DNA of 64,000 nt. Origin: Trissonchulus latispiculum. Taxonomy: Eukaryota > Nematoda > Enoplea > Enoplida > Ironidae. A model generated the notes under the pieces. That model searched no databases. It saw only the letters and a program-made list of their open reading frames with translations, and had not been told where the DNA came from. The stretch spans positions 20,996 to 84,995 of the forward strand of contig JASAND010000808.1 of the NCBI GenBank assembly GCA_030248195.1, in the 5' to 3' direction. Within the stretch, counting starts at the first letter, position 1. Each line of letters starts with the position of its first letter. The translations under genes and the position numbers were made by a program. Of this stretch, positions 43,880-55,779 are shown piece by piece.

Positions 43880-44740
43880 CTAAAGCTCATCGCTAGTAAG
43901 ACATCCACGACTTTCGTTGGGGGTCAAGGGCGACGTCGGCTGGCCCCGGTAGATCTTCAGTCTATCTAAGCCCACCCAAGGATTGGCCATAAATCTTTTC
44001 GGTATCACTGCTTGCGGGAGTGGTTCTAGTTTAGCTGACGAACGCTTAAGTTCTACTACCTTCATAGGGCCAAACCACATTGCTGCTAGTTTCGCTGAAA
44101 CGTTCCGTCGAATGATCTTGTGCGTAACCATTACCATGTCTCCTACTTTTATGGTGCTGTGTAGTTGTTTATCGTGTTGCTTTTTGTGACGAGCAAATGA
44201 TCCTTCGATAGCCTGTCGGGCGGTTTCGTAAGCCTGTTTTAGATTAATGGTTAGCCACAAAGCATAGTCAATATCATCAAGATACTGTTTGGATGGGGTA
44301 CTTAATTCAGCAATGGGTGGTAATACACATTCTCGGCCGTATAATAGGCAAAACGGAGTAAATCGCGTTGACAGTTGAATTGAGGTGCGGTATGCTAAAA
44401 GGGCCAGAGGAAGACACTGGTCCCATGTTCGTTGTTGACTATCAGTATATGCCGAGATGATACTGCACAATGTATTGTTAAATTTTTCGACTAAGCCTTG
44501 AGTCTGGGGGCGGTAAGCCACAACTTTTCAATTGTTAGTATTCGGCACACGTCTTTAAGCAGAGAACTCATGTAGTTGGGACCACGATCTGATAGGAGCC
44601 GTCTAGAAGTTCCATGACGACAAATAATTTCATCTACAAACACTCGAGCGATGGTTTCTGCTCATGTTTCTTGCAGTGGAAATACTTGACCCGACATTCC
44701 TAAGGTATCAAGGACCAGCTGCTGTTTTCGGAGGTTTCCG
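43880..44740 (-). pseudogene. Integrase of E2
   Basis: From 44.74 kb downward: EIICRHGTSRRLLSDRGPNY (second catalytic Asp), a stop near 44.53 kb, then AYRPQTQGLVEKFNNTL (catalytic Glu), LALLAYRTS, FCLLYGREC and a C-terminal module KVGDMVMV and MWFGPMKVVEL. The 213-residue open frame (44521-43880) is the C-terminal half. The N-terminal half and nearly all of pol are missing. Confidence 0.88.
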
Positions 44741-44750
44741 AGAACGTCAT

Positions 44751-45038
44751 TCACGATATATGATTTCGAACCCTGTCCCAGTCATACATAACAAGTTGAT
44801 GAAAGATAGTTTGGGGTAGCCGGAGATCCTGAGCGTTCCAGTCCCAATCGAACACCTTTAGTTCCTCTGCACTGGTAACGTTATTGAGCAGTCCGGAACT
44901 AGGCTGGTATGGATACACTTCTCCATTGATCGTTAGGGGTATTTCCTGGCCTGGTCGACAGTCTTCTGGGTAGGACTGATGGCAGATAATATTCGTTGTT
45001 GGGTCTAAAAATCCCTGATACGTAAACGTCCCATCCAA
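44751..45038 (-). pseudogene. Unidentified fragment between gag and integrase of E2
   Basis: A 95-residue open frame overlapping the end of the gag frame. It has two Cys (IICHQSYPEDC), acidic and aromatic residues (VFDWDWNAQDLRLPQ) and no pol motif. It occupies the place of protease, reverse transcriptase and RNase H, which are absent. It could be part of a structural or envelope protein brought in by a deletion or recombination. Function unknown. Confidence 0.4.
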
Positions 45039-46404
45039 TACTGTCCAGCTGTTAAACTTCTATTTAATGCCCTCAGGCATTGATTGTCTAAGGGGCCAGA
45101 TAGCGAATCGTTCGCACTAAACTCTTCCGTGGGCCCAGGGCGATCGCTGCTGCGATTTCTATTTCGTCCCTTAGTGGTTGGCTGCCCTTCGCATTTGGTA
45201 GGCCTAAATGAATAAACATTCACCATACCAACGAATGCTGCAGCCTCATAACGGTTTAACTGCTCACGCAAGAATTCGTTCTCGCTCTCTAACTGGGTGC
45301 TTCTATCCCTATGTTCAATCTGGTCCTCCTCTTCGGTACAAGGTTCTTCTTCCGACAAGTCGACATCGTAAGCCAACTGGTCTTGCGTCACCCCAACGGA
45401 TCCAACTACAGTTCGTTGTCTTGGTGCTCCTGGCGCTTGTCTATCGTAACCCTGTTTTGGACGGCGGCACTGATTCATCATGTGCCCTGGCCTGTTACAG
45501 TTAAGACAATCGGCTGGCCAGTATTTGTCCACTTTGGTTGTGACTTTCTTGGTGACCTATTGGCAAAATTCCCGGTCAGTGTCCGCGGTTGGCCTCCTCC
45601 ACGATATCCATCAGTTCCTCTGTTCTGGTCGGTCATTTCTGCAAGTGTGCGTAGTAGTCGAGTTTCCAGGTCATCTAGGGATTTTTGCCAAGCTGGTGCC
45701 TCAGTCATCACCGCAGTGACCATGCGTTCTTTCAACTTTTCGTTCCCGTTCTGCCCTGTGTTGTGCCTTCCGAATGCGTTCTATCTCAGATTTTAGCTCG
45801 GAGAGGTCCGTTTTCTTGTTCTGTTCACTTGTTTTAGCTGCTCGGTCTTCTCTTCTTTCAATCATGGCATCCTGTCGTCGGGCCTCGCTTATAGCATCTT
45901 CGAAGGTAGGAGGTGGTTTCGCTAAAAAGGTCAGTCTATCCTGAATCTCACCCTTCACACCTGCTAAAAACAACCCTCGCAATAGTTTTTCTCAAGCCGG
46001 CTCATCCAGCGTCGGATATGCATTTCGAGCTAGGCGCTGAAGTTCTCGAGCGAAAGTGATCACTGACTCTCCTAATTTTTGACGCCTAGTGTGCAACATT
46101 TCCGAATTCACTAATTCTTTGACGGGTGTTCTAAAAGCTTTTTCTAGCGCCTGACATAAAGGTCATAATTGGCTTTGGTTGTATCTGGCAGAGAAGTATA
46201 CTTCTATACTTCTAGGGCGTTACCCCGTAAGTAGGAGGGTAACGTTAACAGTTTTTGCGCTGTGGTAAACTCTTCTGCACGTGCCATTAACTCCCACATT
46301 TCGAAAAACTGTTCAAAACTGTCCTCAGTATTTCCACAGAAATACGGCAACGCGAGATCCCGCTCCCTACGCCTAGAATCGGATAACTGCAAATGTACAG
46401 CCAT
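45005..46404 (-). pseudogene. gag of E2, several frames
   Basis: It starts MAVHLQLSDSRRRERDLALP with FCGNTEDSFEQFFEMWE and LLTLPSYLRGNALEV, typical of Gypsy capsid. Then a shifted frame (RGLFLAGVKGEIQDRL, DAISEARRQDAM, charged coiled coil), and a third frame (45532-45005) with the zinc knuckle CLNCNRPGHMMNQC (CX2CX4HX4C). A stop or frame change separates each part. Confidence 0.85.
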
Positions 46405-47462
46405 CGCATTGAGATCAGTAAGTTCTCTTTGTAACTGTCTGATTTGGTCTTAGTCAAGGGTAGGCCCAAAGGAGATATCAAAATTTTGCATACACACCAA
46501 ACAGAAAGATATGTACTGTACGGTAGCAGGTATATTTGTGAGAATCAGTAGTCAAAATTTAAGTGTGTGCCAATGCTTTAGAGTTGTCTTTATGTAAGTT
46601 TGTATTTTTCGTCCCCCGTCTGTAATTGTATTGCGTAAGTTGAGTTTAGAAAGGGATAGTAGTAGTTCTTTTACCTAGGTAGTGGTGAACTCCAGGTACT
46701 CTTAATCTGAAAAGAAATGATACAACAGTGCAATACAGGAATACTTTTAGATAGAACGTTTCGTGGTGTACTGTTGATATATCGTGGCCGTAGTCTGTAT
46801 GTTAACCCGCAAGTGGCAAGCTGACAACGTTCTAGGCTGGAATAGTACTACTGTGAGTGAGACTTCGGTACGTCTGCGAGACTGCTATGACACTTCTGCG
46901 AGACCCTACTCGCAGCGCCAGTGTCGAACTTGTCTTGCCTTGTAAGTGAACAGACACCAAAAATACTTTATTAAGCGACTGGTTTACTTACTGGTAGACT
47001 ACGGTAAAGCTGGGAAGTACGGCAGTAGGGAGCACGGTGTCGTCAGAAGATGAATAAAATCCAAGGGAAACTTCTTTTGCGGCAACTATCGTAAGAGAGA
47101 CAAACCCTTCCGCTACTACGAAAAGATTTAGACAAAATGACAACGGTTAACTGTTTGTTCGAGTTTTAAAATCGGTTTTCTGTCGTGGGTAGTAATCTAG
47201 TTTTTAGATGTCGAATTTCGGTTATTTGGTGGCTGACTAAATACATGTCATTTCATAAGGCGTAGAAACAGATCACAAGAAACCGTACAGTAATTAGTCA
47301 ACGCAACTGGAGAGCGACAAATGAAGAAAGGAGCTAAAACTTTTGTTTTGAAAGTTCAGGGACCGTCATACATGTGTGACAGTAAATTCGGAAGACTCAT
47401 TTACCTGTTTGTCTAGTGGAGTAACACCTTCAGGTGGGCAAAGCCAAAGAGCTGGTCTTTGT
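46405..47462. other. Non-coding spacer, possible LTR or leader of E2
   Basis: No ORF or repeat recognised. Its place between a fusion-glycoprotein-like ORF and gag on the same strand would suit an LTR plus leader, but I see no second copy in the window. Confidence 0.4.
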
Positions 47463-48548
47463 TTACAGGAACCACGAGCCAAGCTTCTGAACTGCGGAAT
47501 TAGACCGGGGACGGAATAACGGAGGGATGACTAATGAAGGCAAGGGTATCCGCAGTAATGTGTTCCGATCGTCGCTCAACCAACCAACATTGTGCACTTG
47601 ATACATGGGATGAACATTAATCAAGGTGATAACAGGAACTTCCAAGAGAAAGGCATACGTCAAGCTTTCCAAGTCGACGCGCACTGGATATAGGTTAGCC
47701 AACAGATAAACAAGTGAGGGTTCTCGCGCAAGGAGAGTTCCATGGAATTCAGTGGTATGAGAGAGCAGCTCCCTCGCCTTCGTCACCGACATTAGGTCAG
47801 GGGTGAGTTCCCCGGTGGTTGCAGAGTGAACTACCGTATTAACCAGAGCCATTAATGCAGTGCGTACAACATGTACAGTCAACGTACCTTCGACATCAGA
47901 GATCGAACCTTGGGTGGCACAATCAAGTCGTTCAAGAGCTGTATGTAGTTCGCTGACAGACTCGTGAACAAAGGTATACAGTTTCTTGTTCGCAAACGCA
48001 ATTTCCTGCAGAGCTTGAGTCCGGTAGTACGACTGCTCTGACAGCATTTGGACAGCTTGGTGCAGGGCCCCAACCTCGTTTGATAATTTACCAAGGTAAA
48101 TGCTATTGGTGATACCAAGTCCTGCACCACCAAGCCCTAGTAGGCCAGCTGCAAGCAATCCCAACGGTCGCTTCTGTCGATAGGAATCATCTGTATCCTG
48201 TGGCATTTCGGGATGACACAATGTTTGTTGCCTGGCACAAATGGTCTTCACAAGCTCAGCATAGTAGGAAGTGTCAAGTAAAACTGAATAAGCCGCTGCT
48301 GTTGTTTCGATAGTTGAACGCAGTTTCTGATACATTGAAGTATTGACACTAGTAAGTGACACTGAAGATTCGTGCGATGTCGCCGTCAGGCCGGCGCCGT
48401 GATCCGAGCAGGTTTGTGATATTGGTATGGACGATGACTGGAAAGTATCTGACACTGTCTGGCACCAGGACCAATCCTGCGGGTTCTTGCACAATGCCGA
48501 CACCAGTATGCACGACGTGCACGCAAATTTCCAGGCTAATAACAGCAC
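47463..48548 (-). CDS. Fusion-glycoprotein-like (env/F) ORF of an LTR element
   Basis: A 361-residue open frame. Residues 1-20 form a hydrophobic signal-peptide-like start. Cys residues follow at 20-111. A furin-type site RQKR (124-127) is followed by a Gly/Leu/Ala-rich stretch (128-148) resembling a fusion peptide, then a long heptad-type helix (about 150-207). This is the layout of class I fusion proteins such as errantivirus env or baculovirus F. A membrane anchor is not seen before the stop, so it may be truncated. It lies upstream of the E2 gag, not after pol, as if it belonged to another copy sharing an LTR. Family assignment by architecture only. Confidence 0.6.
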   Translation of the reverse strand: MLLLAWKFACTSCILVSALCKNPQDWSWCQTVSDTFQSSSIPISQTCSDHGAGLTATSHESSVSLTSVNTSMYQKLRSTIETTAAAYSVLLDTSYYAELVKTICARQQTLCHPEMPQDTDDSYRQKRPLGLLAAGLLGLGGAGLGITNSIYLGKLSNEVGALHQAVQMLSEQSYYRTQALQEIAFANKKLYTFVHESVSELHTALERLDCATQGSISDVEGTLTVHVVRTALMALVNTVVHSATTGELTPDLMSVTKARELLSHTTEFHGTLLAREPSLVYLLANLYPVRVDLESLTYAFLLEVPVITLINVHPMYQVHNVGWLSDDRNTLLRIPLPSLVIPPLFRPRSNSAVQKLGSWFL

Positions 48549-48726
48549 TTTGCACAGGAAGCTGGTGCCTTTCCTTTCTCATTTTCCTTTCCTGGTGGCT
48601 TTCCTATTTTCAAAATCTATACGACCCCAGAACCCCTACGGAGAGACTTTTCTCGAAGCAAATGGATAACTCTTGACCCTTTAAGCTTGGGTCGGCACTA
48701 GTTCCGGTCAGCTAGCCCCGAGACGA

Positions 48727-51492
48727 CGATTTCTGCTTAGAAATTGGGTTCTCAGATACCAAAATCCTCAGCCAATTTGTGTCAACCAATACCAAAAACC
48801 TACCTCAATTTTGAGTTCACCGGTGTCCATCAACCCCAACCCCCCCCCCCCCCAATGCAACGGTTATTTATGACTCTATACTACTAGTACAGCCATGCCG
48901 TTATTTATGGGTAAAGAAAATTAAAGAAAATTTAATGAAAATTCTGTCTCCTCAAATAACGTACCAAGAACGTTGAAATTGAAACGGCGTAAAAGACGTG
49001 TTTCCTTAGCGAACCCGGGTTTTGAGTCAAAGTTGGTTTGGCTTGAGTCAGTGTCCTTTATGCATTGTTATGCTTGAGTCACCGAAAAATTAGCTTTGAT
49101 CCGCCAACAATTTGACGTAATTAACATTTAGGAAGAACAGAACATGGACGAGAGGACTGTTCTAAGGCTTAATGCTGTTAGAATTTAAAACGCTATGTGA
49201 GATTCGATACTACACTATTACTTCAATAGCTTTTATTATCTGCTGAGATTTTGTTATAGTATATTCTGTTAAAGAATTGATTCAGCAATGTAAGATTTTA
49301 GCCAAATGAATCATAATCGTTATAATAATCCAATCTTTTCTTCAAGTTCGTTCAAACGGAGCCTTAATTGATCAATTTTTTTTCTAAGGCTTAATGCTGC
49401 TATCTAACGATAAGATAGCATCTAGGATTTGTTCCGTTCACATAACGATATCAGTCGATTCTATTCAATGAAACGAAAGAACGACGCGTTTGCGGTGTTG
49501 CAAACCCTAATTGAAATTTGTACCGAACACCTGTTTAATATTGACAGCCAGGGCCAAATTTTTACCAGTAACCAGAGCCTTCCAGTGCAATTTCCAACTG
49601 TATTCCAAAATAAAACTTCGTCACATTTTGCCAAGAGATACTATGCCAATGACTTAGATCGGATTCGACGCGCAATAGCGAAGATGCTGCCTCCAACTGA
49701 CGATTTCAGTAACTACAACCGATTTGACTTTAGTCAGTTCTATCTAGAGGATAGACCTGGTAAAGTGTACTGGCTCCAGTTCAACAAAAGTGAGTACAAA
49801 TTACGCCATGTGATGCATGCAATGGTTGAAATTGATTTTGCTCCAACCGGATACATCGGTCAAGGTGTAAAGCGAATAGCCTACAGTGCCAAGGTCACGA
49901 AGAGCGACAAACATTTTTCGCCAGATTTAGGGATAGACCTTGTAGCCAAAGTGTCCAAGAGCAAGGGTGGTGATCCTGCACGTCTGAGTGGATAACCGCT
50001 GCTTTAGCTAAGATGGCGTTTGATACTGTAAAAAAAGACTGTGAAGTGCATTCAAGAATGCGATGAGTTTGTATACATGCAGCCAGCACTATATTGCTAT
50101 GCACCGAAAAATACGTTCAAATAGAGCCGATTATTCCGCAAAATCGTCGTGGAGAACGTGACTGGATCAAATACATCAGAGGGAACGGATCACTACAGAA
50201 TGCAACGGCGCCAAACGACAACAAAAAACCTGCCATCATTCTCATGAACTGCCTTATGCATAACTGGATCGGCTATATCCTCTCCGATGTACAACATTGT
50301 AGAAAAAACGTCTTGATGGACTGCAGACTAGCTACTCCTTCGGAAGTGAAGGTTTCTCTACGAATTTTAAGCGCTCAACCGGATACATCGGTCACGGTGT
50401 AAAGCGAGTAGCCTACAGTGCCAAGGTCACGGAGAGCGACAAACATTTTTCGCCAGATTTAGGGATAGACCTTGTAGCCAAAGTGTCCAAGAGCAAGGGT
50501 GGTGAGGTGATCCTGCAGAGACCACGTCTGAGTGGATAAATACTGCTTTAGCCCAAATCGAAGACAAAAAATTTTTCCGGTTCCCCTTGATCCCATGCGA
50601 ATTGAAAAATTTATTTTCGCGAAATCGACAAATTGTGCGATTTTTGAATTCAGCATGGTCGAAAACATACCCATATCAAATTTTAGCTCGATTGGTCAAG
50701 TTTTAAAAATTTAACAAGCTTTAAAAAGCTGGGGGGAGAAAGCGCTAGAGATCCAAAGATCTTTTGCCCCATATGAAAATATCAGCCATTGTGTGCAATT
50801 TTCTTATTTCAAAATTCATTGACAGCAGCACATTACAGCAGTATTCTCGTACTTTTCCGCTACTTTTGTCAGGGCCGCACAAAAATTTGCTCAGTGTTTG
50901 AGATCTTGAAGTGTTTTACGCCAATGCAGGTTCCAGAGCAGCAGCAAAGAAATTTGAAACGAAAGAAAGGGGGCCAAGATAAATTTCACTTGAAAACGGG
51001 TTTCTCGGAGCGACTTTGGACCTCCATTGGTTGCGCTCACTTTTACCAGTTTTTCCTGACATATTACTGTAGTATGCACATTTTCCGTTTCAGGATCATT
51101 GCTTCGCGTCTCTTGCGGTGCCTCGTTTGCCACCTTTAACAGCTGATCCCACTTAATTCAAGACTGATCTAGATTTGATTTTTAGCCGTCCGCAAACCTC
51201 GATAAAGCCTGCTTGCGTTTTGATATTGATATCGTGCACTGATGTGCATGTTTTTATTGATTAAAAATGTGACGTGATACAGTATTGGGTAAATTGTAGT
51301 CTGTACTACACAATTAAGCGTGGCTTATTTGGCGGAGTCATTTAATGTTCTGCTTTCCTTCCGGGTATTTTTCTCTGTTACGTCTCGGAACGTTTACGAA
51401 AATGCTGGACCTTCCAAAATAACTTTAATCTGTTTTTACAACCATTGAGGTATTTCTAACGGCTAAGTGAGATTTTTATATTTGCTGGAGTG
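48727..51492. repeat. Segment A, duplicated at 60644-64000
   Basis: Nearly the whole segment recurs in the same orientation as segment B with small indels. It contains a poly-C run (48839-48854, shorter in B), the alpha-kinase-like pseudogene and the last bases of the LINE reverse transcriptase. Segment B carries an extra 608-bp transposon at the site corresponding to 51304-51308. Confidence 0.95.
49468..50402 (+). pseudogene. Alpha-kinase-like pseudogene, copy A
   Basis: The first open part (to 49995) has DFSQFYLEDRPGKVYWLQF, then GYIGQGVKRIAYSAKV (the Gly-x-x-Arg-x-Ala-Tyr start of alpha-kinases) and GIDLVAKVSKSKGG with the ATP-binding VAK lysine. After frame changes near 49.98-50.08 kb come IEPIIPQ, DWIKYIRGNGS (the KYNxN-like region) and GYILSDVQ...LMD (the DLQG...LTDP region of the family). 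Alpha-kinases (EF2K, MHCK, TRPM6/7) phosphorylate Ser/Thr in helices. The order fits, but the C-terminal zinc motif was not found. About 180 bp around the VAK segment recur just downstream (50365-50545). Not expressed as one protein in this form. Confidence 0.55.
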
Positions 51493-52586
51493 TTGCGCAT
51501 GCTCTTGGTCTTTTTGATACTGATATTTGTCAACCCAACGGAAGCGGCAAATTCACTGAGCCTGTCGACCATACGTTGCCTATCCGCTATCGAGTCTGAC
51601 AAGAGAACGATGTCACCAGCGTAATCAAGGTCAGTCAGCTTGTGACCACCAATAGTTATGCCATGACAGGATTCCATTGACTTCTTCAGAACAGTGTCCA
51701 GGACAATGTTGCAGAGTACTGTTGCAGTTGTTTCACCCCCGTAGTTACTGGGAATGGGTCAGAACAATCCAAACCTATCCAAACAGAACTAGTACTGGAA
51801 TCATACGTAGACTCAATGACGGCCACAATCTTGTCTAGCAGCCCGAGGAAACGGAGCAGTGCATACATGCTGCTTCGATCAACTGAATCAAAGGCAGCTT
51901 TGAAATCCACGAAGACTGCAATCAGTGGCTTCCAAAATTCGTTCCTCTGTTCGATGATCTGCCGAAGAGCCATGATCTGACCAGAAGTGCTTCGTCCTGG
52001 GCGAAAGCCACCTTGATTTTCTTTCAGCAATTCATCCACAGGGATTCGTATTCTGTTCAGGATTACCGCTTCTAGGATTTTGTAGCAAACGTCTATCAGT
52101 GATATTCCGCGGTAATTTCTGCGATCGATTTTGACGCCTTTTTTGAAAACTGATACCAAGATTGAGCGCTTCCACATTGCAGGGAAGGTATTTGTATCCC
52201 AAATGATGGCAATGAGTTGAGTCAGTCTACAGACAGGCAGCGTGGTCTCCGGCTTTCCATAGTGACGCAGAGATACCATCCTCTCCTGGAGCACTAGTCG
52301 ACTTTTGTGACATGATTGCCCGCTGCACTTCTTCATAGGACGGTGAACGATCTCTGATGTTCACAAACCCATCAAATGGCAGGTCAAATAGTGGTACTTG
52401 TGGAGGTGGTCTATTGAGAAGTAAATCAAAATGCTCCTTCCACCGCTCCAATTTTCGGCTTGACTTGCTAATCAAACTACCATCAATCTCCCGAATAACA
52501 TCACTGACGGATGACTTCTTCCCGGCCACATTTTTCGAAATTCTAAAAAGCTTGCCTGCGTCGCCGTGTCGGGTGGCTTCGTTCAT
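51456..52586 (-). pseudogene. Reverse transcriptase of an RTE-like LINE
   Basis: Minus-strand frames contain PGEDGISASLWKAG, WKRSILVSVFKKG, NYRGISLIDVCYKILE, NQGGFRPGRSTSGQIMALRQ, VFVDFKAAFDSVDR and LTDLDYAGDIVLLSDS. The last should contain YADD, so one catalytic Asp is Gly. The frame shifts near 52.3 and 51.68 kb. The order and wording fit the RTE clade of non-LTR elements. The 3' end falls at the border shared with segments A and B. Confidence 0.88.
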
Positions 52587-52854
52587 TGCATAGCGTTGAA
52601 GCGTTCCAATACTTCTGTTTGTCCTCCGCTGAGCTGGCTTTAATTTGAGCAGATTGTTAGCGCCTGTCAGCGGAGCGCTGCGTTAGACGTCGTTTCTCAA
52701 CAAGAGAGTGTGTGTGTGTGTGTGGTGAGATCCAGAAGTTGGGGCGTTTCCGCGTGTATCCAAAAGTCAACTTTGCACAGTCCTGTATATCAGTGCGGGT
52801 GCTATTCCATAGCTCATCAATGTTCATTTCTGTGTCCAGGAGAGCAAATCTGTT

Positions 52855-53748
52855 TCAAATGCTCATCCTGAACTGCTCACGTACAGCAGGAGTAGCAAGA
52901 TTTGCCATTTCCAGGCGAGTGTTTAGTCTGGCGGAGCGCTTGGTGGAGAAGCGTAGACGAATTGAGTAGGACAGCAAAGCGTGGTCGGAGTCCAATGAAG
53001 TGCCCCAGTAAGATCTACAACTGGAGACTGACTCTCTCCACTTCTGCCTGACGCTGATATAGTCGAGCTGTTTCCACGTTGTCCCATCATTTGATCTCCA
53101 TGTTTCCAGATGACGGCGCTTATGTCGGAATAAGGTATGAACAGCTATGAGTAGATGGTGAGCAAGTAATGATACGAAACGGTCTCCATTGTTGTTTCGC
53201 GTTCCAAGACCATAACGGCCAATTGAGCCTTCTCCAGGTAGCTGATTTCCAACGGTGGCATTGAAGTCGCCAGTTAGAATGATGTAGTTGTTACGCTGCA
53301 CTGCGTCAATGCAATCATTTAGCCTTTGGTAGAAATCATCTTTGCACAAATCGACAGAAGAATTGGTCAGTGCGTAACAGCAGACCAAAGTGCATGGAAA
53401 AGGCTTTGTTTCTAGGGTTAAAATAGCAATGCGATCATTCACTGGTTGCCATTCTTTCACCATGTAGTAATCTATTAGATAAAGCGAAAGCCACTCCCTT
53501 TTGGCCTGATCTATCAGTGGGTCCGCTCCAGAACAGCTTAAAAGATGCATTGTGTGAGGGGGAACTGATAGTGCATGTCCCAGATTACTAATAGTGCACT
53601 CAGAGAGAACGGCTACATCGATGTTGCGCTCTGCTAACGATTTAGCCAACAATTCTTCAGATCCGTGAGGAAGTAGGGTTCTTACATTCCACGCTGCAAT
53701 TTTCAACAATTGAGTTAGTTTCTGGCCCGGATTTCGCAAACTTGACAA
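52855..53748 (-). CDS. AP-type endonuclease domain of the RTE-like LINE
   Basis: A 297-residue open frame: [11 protein letters not shown] (start of the EEP fold, with Asn), [10 protein letters not shown] in place of the usual Glu segment, [11 protein letters not shown] with the Asp and Asn, [17 protein letters not shown], and [10 protein letters not shown] with the final Asp-His. It nicks target DNA for reverse transcription. The reverse transcriptase follows 270 bp later in other frames. The remaining 5' end abuts a long (TA)n tract. Confidence 0.85.
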   Translation of the reverse strand: MSSLRNPGQKLTQLLKIAAWNVRTLLPHGSEELLAKSLAERNIDVAVLSECTISNLGHALSVPPHTMHLLSCSGADPLIDQAKREWLSLYLIDYYMVKEWQPVNDRIAILTLETKPFPCTLVCCYALTNSSVDLCKDDFYQRLNDCIDAVQRNNYIILTGDFNATVGNQLPGEGSIGRYGLGTRNNNGDRFVSLLAHHLLIAVHTLFRHKRRHLETWRSNDGTTWKQLDYISVRQKWRESVSSCRSYWGTSLDSDHALLSYSIRLRFSTKRSARLNTRLEMANLATPAVREQFRMSI

Positions 53749-53807
53749 CGACTAATGCTTCAACAAATGCTAGACAATTATTTTCTGTACGACTGTGGGG
53801 GCGTGCC

Positions 53808-53938
<131 letters not shown>

Positions 53939-53939
53939 C

Positions 53940-55000
53940 TAGACAAGGAAAATGCAATCATATATAAAATCTTTTTGATGATATTTCACAATAGTAGAAA
54001 ATGATTAGAAGAAAATTGGATTTCTTTTCTTCTTGCTTTTTAATTTCAAAACAATCAGAAAATAATTGGAAAAATTGAATAGTTTTCTAATTGTTTTCTA
54101 GTTTGGAAAACAATCGGAAAAAATAAAGAAAATAATTAGAAAACAATTAAAATTTTATTTTCTAATTGTTTTCTAATTTAGAAAACAATTTGAAAAGAAT
54201 TAGAAAACTACTAGAAAAATTTTGTCAACTGTTGAAAATAATTAGAAAATAATTAGAAAAAATTTAATATTTTCTATTTGTTTTCTAGAAATGGGCTTCG
54301 TGTGGCCCCCGGCATAGGAGGCGAGAAAAATTGGCCAAAAATTAGGTATTTTTAGGGAAAATTTTGCAAAAGTTTTTAAAAATGTCCAAATTTTAGGCAT
54401 AAAGTGTTTATTACTGCGTGAAATACACGATTTTAACGGTTTAATGGTCTCTATGACTCAATATTAACCTTATTTTGGACTTAGGAACATGTCGGCAATC
54501 TCTAATCAAGTTTTCGAGTTTTAATCCCTTGTCTAATGTTAAGGTTGTATGTTTTTTGCCATTAGCGATAGCTGCAAATGCGATTTATGGCATAAAAATA
54601 GAAACATTTTTGGGGGGAGGTTTGGGGGCACACGAAGACCTTTTTTAGAAAACAATTAGAAAACTCAATGATAAATTTTCTTATTTTTTCTTAATCTTTT
54701 CTGCAAATTTTTTATTGATTTTCTCATTGGTTTCTTATTGTTTTCTAATTATTTTCTAAACTGAAGGTGTCCATTTTCTAATTAATTTCTGGATTTTTCT
54801 AATTAATTTCTCACTGTTTTCTAATTGATTTCATATTGTTTTCAGGAAAAATTGTCGATTTTTCTAATTGTTTTCTAAATAATTTTTTATGTTTTCTAAA
54901 ATGTTTCTATTGTTTTCTGAAGACTTGCTTTGGCTTTATTTTCCATTAACTTCTCATTGTTTTCTAACTGTTTTCTAATTAATTTATAATTATTTCTAAA
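53940..55000. repeat. AT-rich tract built from TTTTCTAATTG-like motifs
   Basis: Variants of AGAAAACAATTAGAAAA and its complement recur in both orientations on either side of a central non-repetitive part (54293-54640), so the tract can form many alternative hairpins. No coding sequence. Confidence 0.75.
54293..54640. mobile_element. Possible MITE with GGNCTTCGTGTG ends
   Basis: GGGCTTCGTGTGGCCCCC on the left and, read inward from the right, GGTCTTCGTGTGCCCCC form short inverted ends around 350 bp inside the TTTTCTAATTG tract. No target duplication is evident and no coding sequence is present. Confidence 0.45.
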
Positions 55001-55779
55001 TGAAGAATAATTGCTTCGCTCATGCGTATACTGCGATTACGCTTCCATAATGCTAATCGCTACTACAAACAGTAAAAATACTGTTTCATAAGCGATGTAA
55101 TGCATAAAAAGTCCAGCTATCCTTAGCCACGAAAGAAAAAGCCTACGGCTTTATTATATAAATCAAACGACAAACGAAAATATGGAACATCGCGGACGAC
55201 TCGAAAACGAAGGAACCAGGTCCTGACCTAAATTTTTCAAATTCAAATTTGCAATATATATAAATAGCTAAAAATTTCCTTTGAGCTCCCAAAAATGGAA
55301 AGAGGGGTTGGTTGGATACCACCACTAGGATCCTCAATCAAGGAACCATTGAAATCGCAACAGCAAACCACCTAACTTAGATAGTCAACCAGGAAAAAAA
55401 CCCACTCCAATATGCCGGGAAAAACCCACCCCTAGTGTGGGCTTACCAGTATGAGCTATATAGGATTTTAATAGCCAATCTTGAGCGTCCAAAACTACCC
55501 TAGAGGGTGTATATATTATTGTAGCCCCCGCTGCTTCTTTCCAAATTTTTTGGGACTTTGAAATTTTCGAAAATTTTGGTCCGTCTAGTGCCAAAATTTC
55601 GAAATCTGACATGGCGCCATTTCAAGCCAAAATTTTAATTTTGGCCAGAAATGCTTATTTTGCCTTAAAATGGGCCTAGTTTGGCTCTGAATACAAGAAA
55701 AACGCGTTTTCTACACTGTAGGATGCTTAAACCTAAAACTAAACTTAAAGATAGTGCTTAAAGATTGATAGATCTTAAA
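55001..55779. other. Nothing recognised
   Basis: AT-rich, with short chance frames only. No repeat pairing inside the window and no transposon ends seen. Confidence 0.5.

Noticed and set aside
46405..47462. LTR of E2
   Set aside because: The position is suitable, but no second copy or terminal motif was found, so it is listed only as spacer.
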